Under the pieces are notes generated by a model. It saw only the letters and a list, made by a program, of their open reading frames with translations. It ran no database searches and was not told the origin of the DNA. 5,407 nt of DNA from Streptomyces speibonae (GTDB lineage Bacteria > Actinomycetota > Actinomycetes > Streptomycetales > Streptomycetaceae), in the NCBI GenBank assembly GCA_000715605.1, contig KL568553.1, positions 32,106 to 37,512 of the forward strand, in the 5' to 3' direction. Position 1 is the first letter of the stretch. Every line of letters begins with the position of its first letter. A program made the position numbers and the translations under genes. Positions 4,371 through 5,407 of the stretch are shown in pieces.

Positions 4371-5407
4371 CCGTACGCCCGCCCCCGGCCCGTTCCAGTG
4401 CCGCAGTGAGCCGGTCCAGGTGGGCGGAGACCGGTCCGGTCGTCAGCAGACCGCTGCCCGCCGCCTCCTCTCCCGCCGCCGGGAGGAGGGCGGTGCGGGC
4501 GCGGCGCATCGCCTCCCGGTCGTCCACGGCGACGGCGGCACGGGCCACCAGGCACCACAGCACCTCGCACATCAGGTCCCGGGGCGGGTCGGGAACCGCG
4601 CGCAGCGCCGCACGGGCCGCGTCGCGACGGCCCCCGCCGGCGAGCAGGAGCGGGCGGACCCAGGGCTCGTAGGGGCCCCAGTCGGTGTCCGCGCCGGCGG
4701 GGACCGGCCGGTCGTGGCGCAGCGCGACGCTCAGCCGGGCCAGCGGCGGCAGGCCGTGGCTCAGCCCCGGCATGCCGGAGCCGGGCAGGAGGTCCGCCGC
4801 CCGGTCGTAGGCGGTCAGGGCGGCGTCCGGCGGCGCCGTGAGGGACGTTCTCAGCGCGCGGTACCACGTGGTGAACACGGCGACCAGGGGAAGGTCGTGC
4901 CGGGCGGCGAGGGCGTCGGCGGCCGCCGCGTGGCGGTCGGCCCCCGCGAGATCGGCCAGGGCGCAGCGCGCCTGGATCCGTACGAGATGGCCGAGCACCT
5001 CGTAGCGGGGGAGCCCGTTGCGCGCCGACAGGGCGACGAGTTCCGCGCCGATCGCGTCCCGCCGGGCCGCCAGACCCGTGCGGTGGAACGTCTGCATGAA
5101 CACGCCGTTCAGGGCGAACGCGAGGAGCGAGGCGTCGTCCAGCCGGCGGGCGATCTCCTCGGCCCGACGCGCCGCCCGGAGCGGCCGGCCGCCGGGCACC
5201 GTCCCGCGCGACTCCACCGCGATCGTCGCCAGCAGACGGGCGCGGGCCGCGTCGTCGCTGTCCGGGGGCAGCAGCCGCAGGGTCCGTTCCGCCGCGGCCA
5301 CCAGCCGGCGGGCCTGCTCGGGATCGTCGGAGCGGGTCCACACCGCCGGTACGTCGTACACCCCGATCACCCGTGCCGTGAGCCCCGGTTCGCCCAGCTG
5401 CTCGGCG
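4366..5407 (-). CDS. C-terminal helical-repeat region of a large AfsR/SARP-type transcriptional regulator (partial, N-terminal part beyond window)
   Basis: The last 346 residues of a minus-strand protein are visible, and the frame stays open to the right edge. It is alanine/arginine-rich and apparently all-helical, with repeated helix pairs resembling TPR-like repeats. Examples are DPEQARRLVAAAERTL, LLAFALNGVFMQTFHR and DRHAAAADALAARHDLPL. Conserved-looking blocks include YDVPAVWTRSD near residues 17-27, DWGPYEPWVRPLLL in the second half and GLLTTGPVSAHLDRL near the end. These resemble the C-terminal half of Streptomyces AfsR/SARP regulators, which have an N-terminal OmpR-like DNA-binding domain, a BTAD domain and an NB-ARC ATPase, all of which would lie outside the window. 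No LuxR-type HTH closes the protein, which argues against a LAL regulator. The GTG at 5370 is internal, since in-frame codons AEQLGEPGLTAR precede it. It converges on the dehydrogenase gene and is separated from it by terminators, so a shared function is not indicated. Confidence 0.75.
   Translation of the reverse strand, partial: AEQLGEPGLTARVIGVYDVPAVWTRSDDPEQARRLVAAAERTLRLLPPDSDDAARARLLATIAVESRGTVPGGRPLRAARRAEEIARRLDDASLLAFALNGVFMQTFHRTGLAARRDAIGAELVALSARNGLPRYEVLGHLVRIQARCALADLAGADRHAAAADALAARHDLPLVAVFTTWYRALRTSLTAPPDAALTAYDRAADLLPGSGMPGLSHGLPPLARLSVALRHDRPVPAGADTDWGPYEPWVRPLLLAGGGRRDAARAALRAVPDPPRDLMCEVLWCLVARAAVAVDDREAMRRARTALLPAAGEEAAGSGLLTTGPVSAHLDRLTAALERAGGGRTG

Noticed and set aside
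4253..5341. Alternative minus-strand frame of 362 codons overlapping the right-hand regulator
   Set aside because: It is made of proline/arginine/glycine runs with no structured pattern; the overlapping frame ending at 4366 has convincing helical-repeat sequence.

Overview
The window is very GC-rich. Its genes have strong third-position G/C, GTG starts and purine-rich Shine-Dalgarno sequences, and the protein sequences resemble those of Streptomyces. It reads as an ordinary chromosomal stretch of a Streptomyces or close relative. I saw no insertion sequence, phage gene, CRISPR array, tRNA or rRNA.

Layout, left to right. (1) The 5' part of a minus-strand ABC-transporter ATPase gene runs off the left edge. 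(2) A 225-base gap (366-590) holds two hairpins and no convincing gene. (3) A minus-strand pair follows: an Lrp/AsnC-type regulator (1967-2470), then a class-III PLP aminotransferase (591-1964), with only 2 nt between them. (4) A divergent control region (2471-2688) has a good promoter toward the right, a plausible leaderless promoter toward the left, and several repeats. (5) A plus-strand aldehyde dehydrogenase of the gamma-aminobutyraldehyde dehydrogenase type occupies 2689-4128. (6) The convergent gap 4129-4365 contains two tandem stem-loops, the second with a perfect 13-bp stem, and possibly the relic of a small membrane-protein gene. (7) The C-terminal 346 residues of a large minus-strand regulator, most like AfsR/SARP proteins, run off the right edge.

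The central three genes form a coherent amine-catabolic module. The aminotransferase would convert a diamine or omega-amino compound (putrescine is the best guess) into an amino-aldehyde. The dehydrogenase would oxidise that aldehyde, for example 4-aminobutanal to GABA. The divergent Lrp-type regulator would control both transcription units from the shared spacer. The substrate is inferred from family and context.

The window does not appear to hold a wholly new system. The points most worth checking are the repeated TTTCGCA motif placed at both divergent promoters, a predicted leaderless regulator mRNA, a large dyad over the dehydrogenase transcription start, a non-canonical Q-loop in the ABC ATPase, and a possible gene relic behind the terminator.
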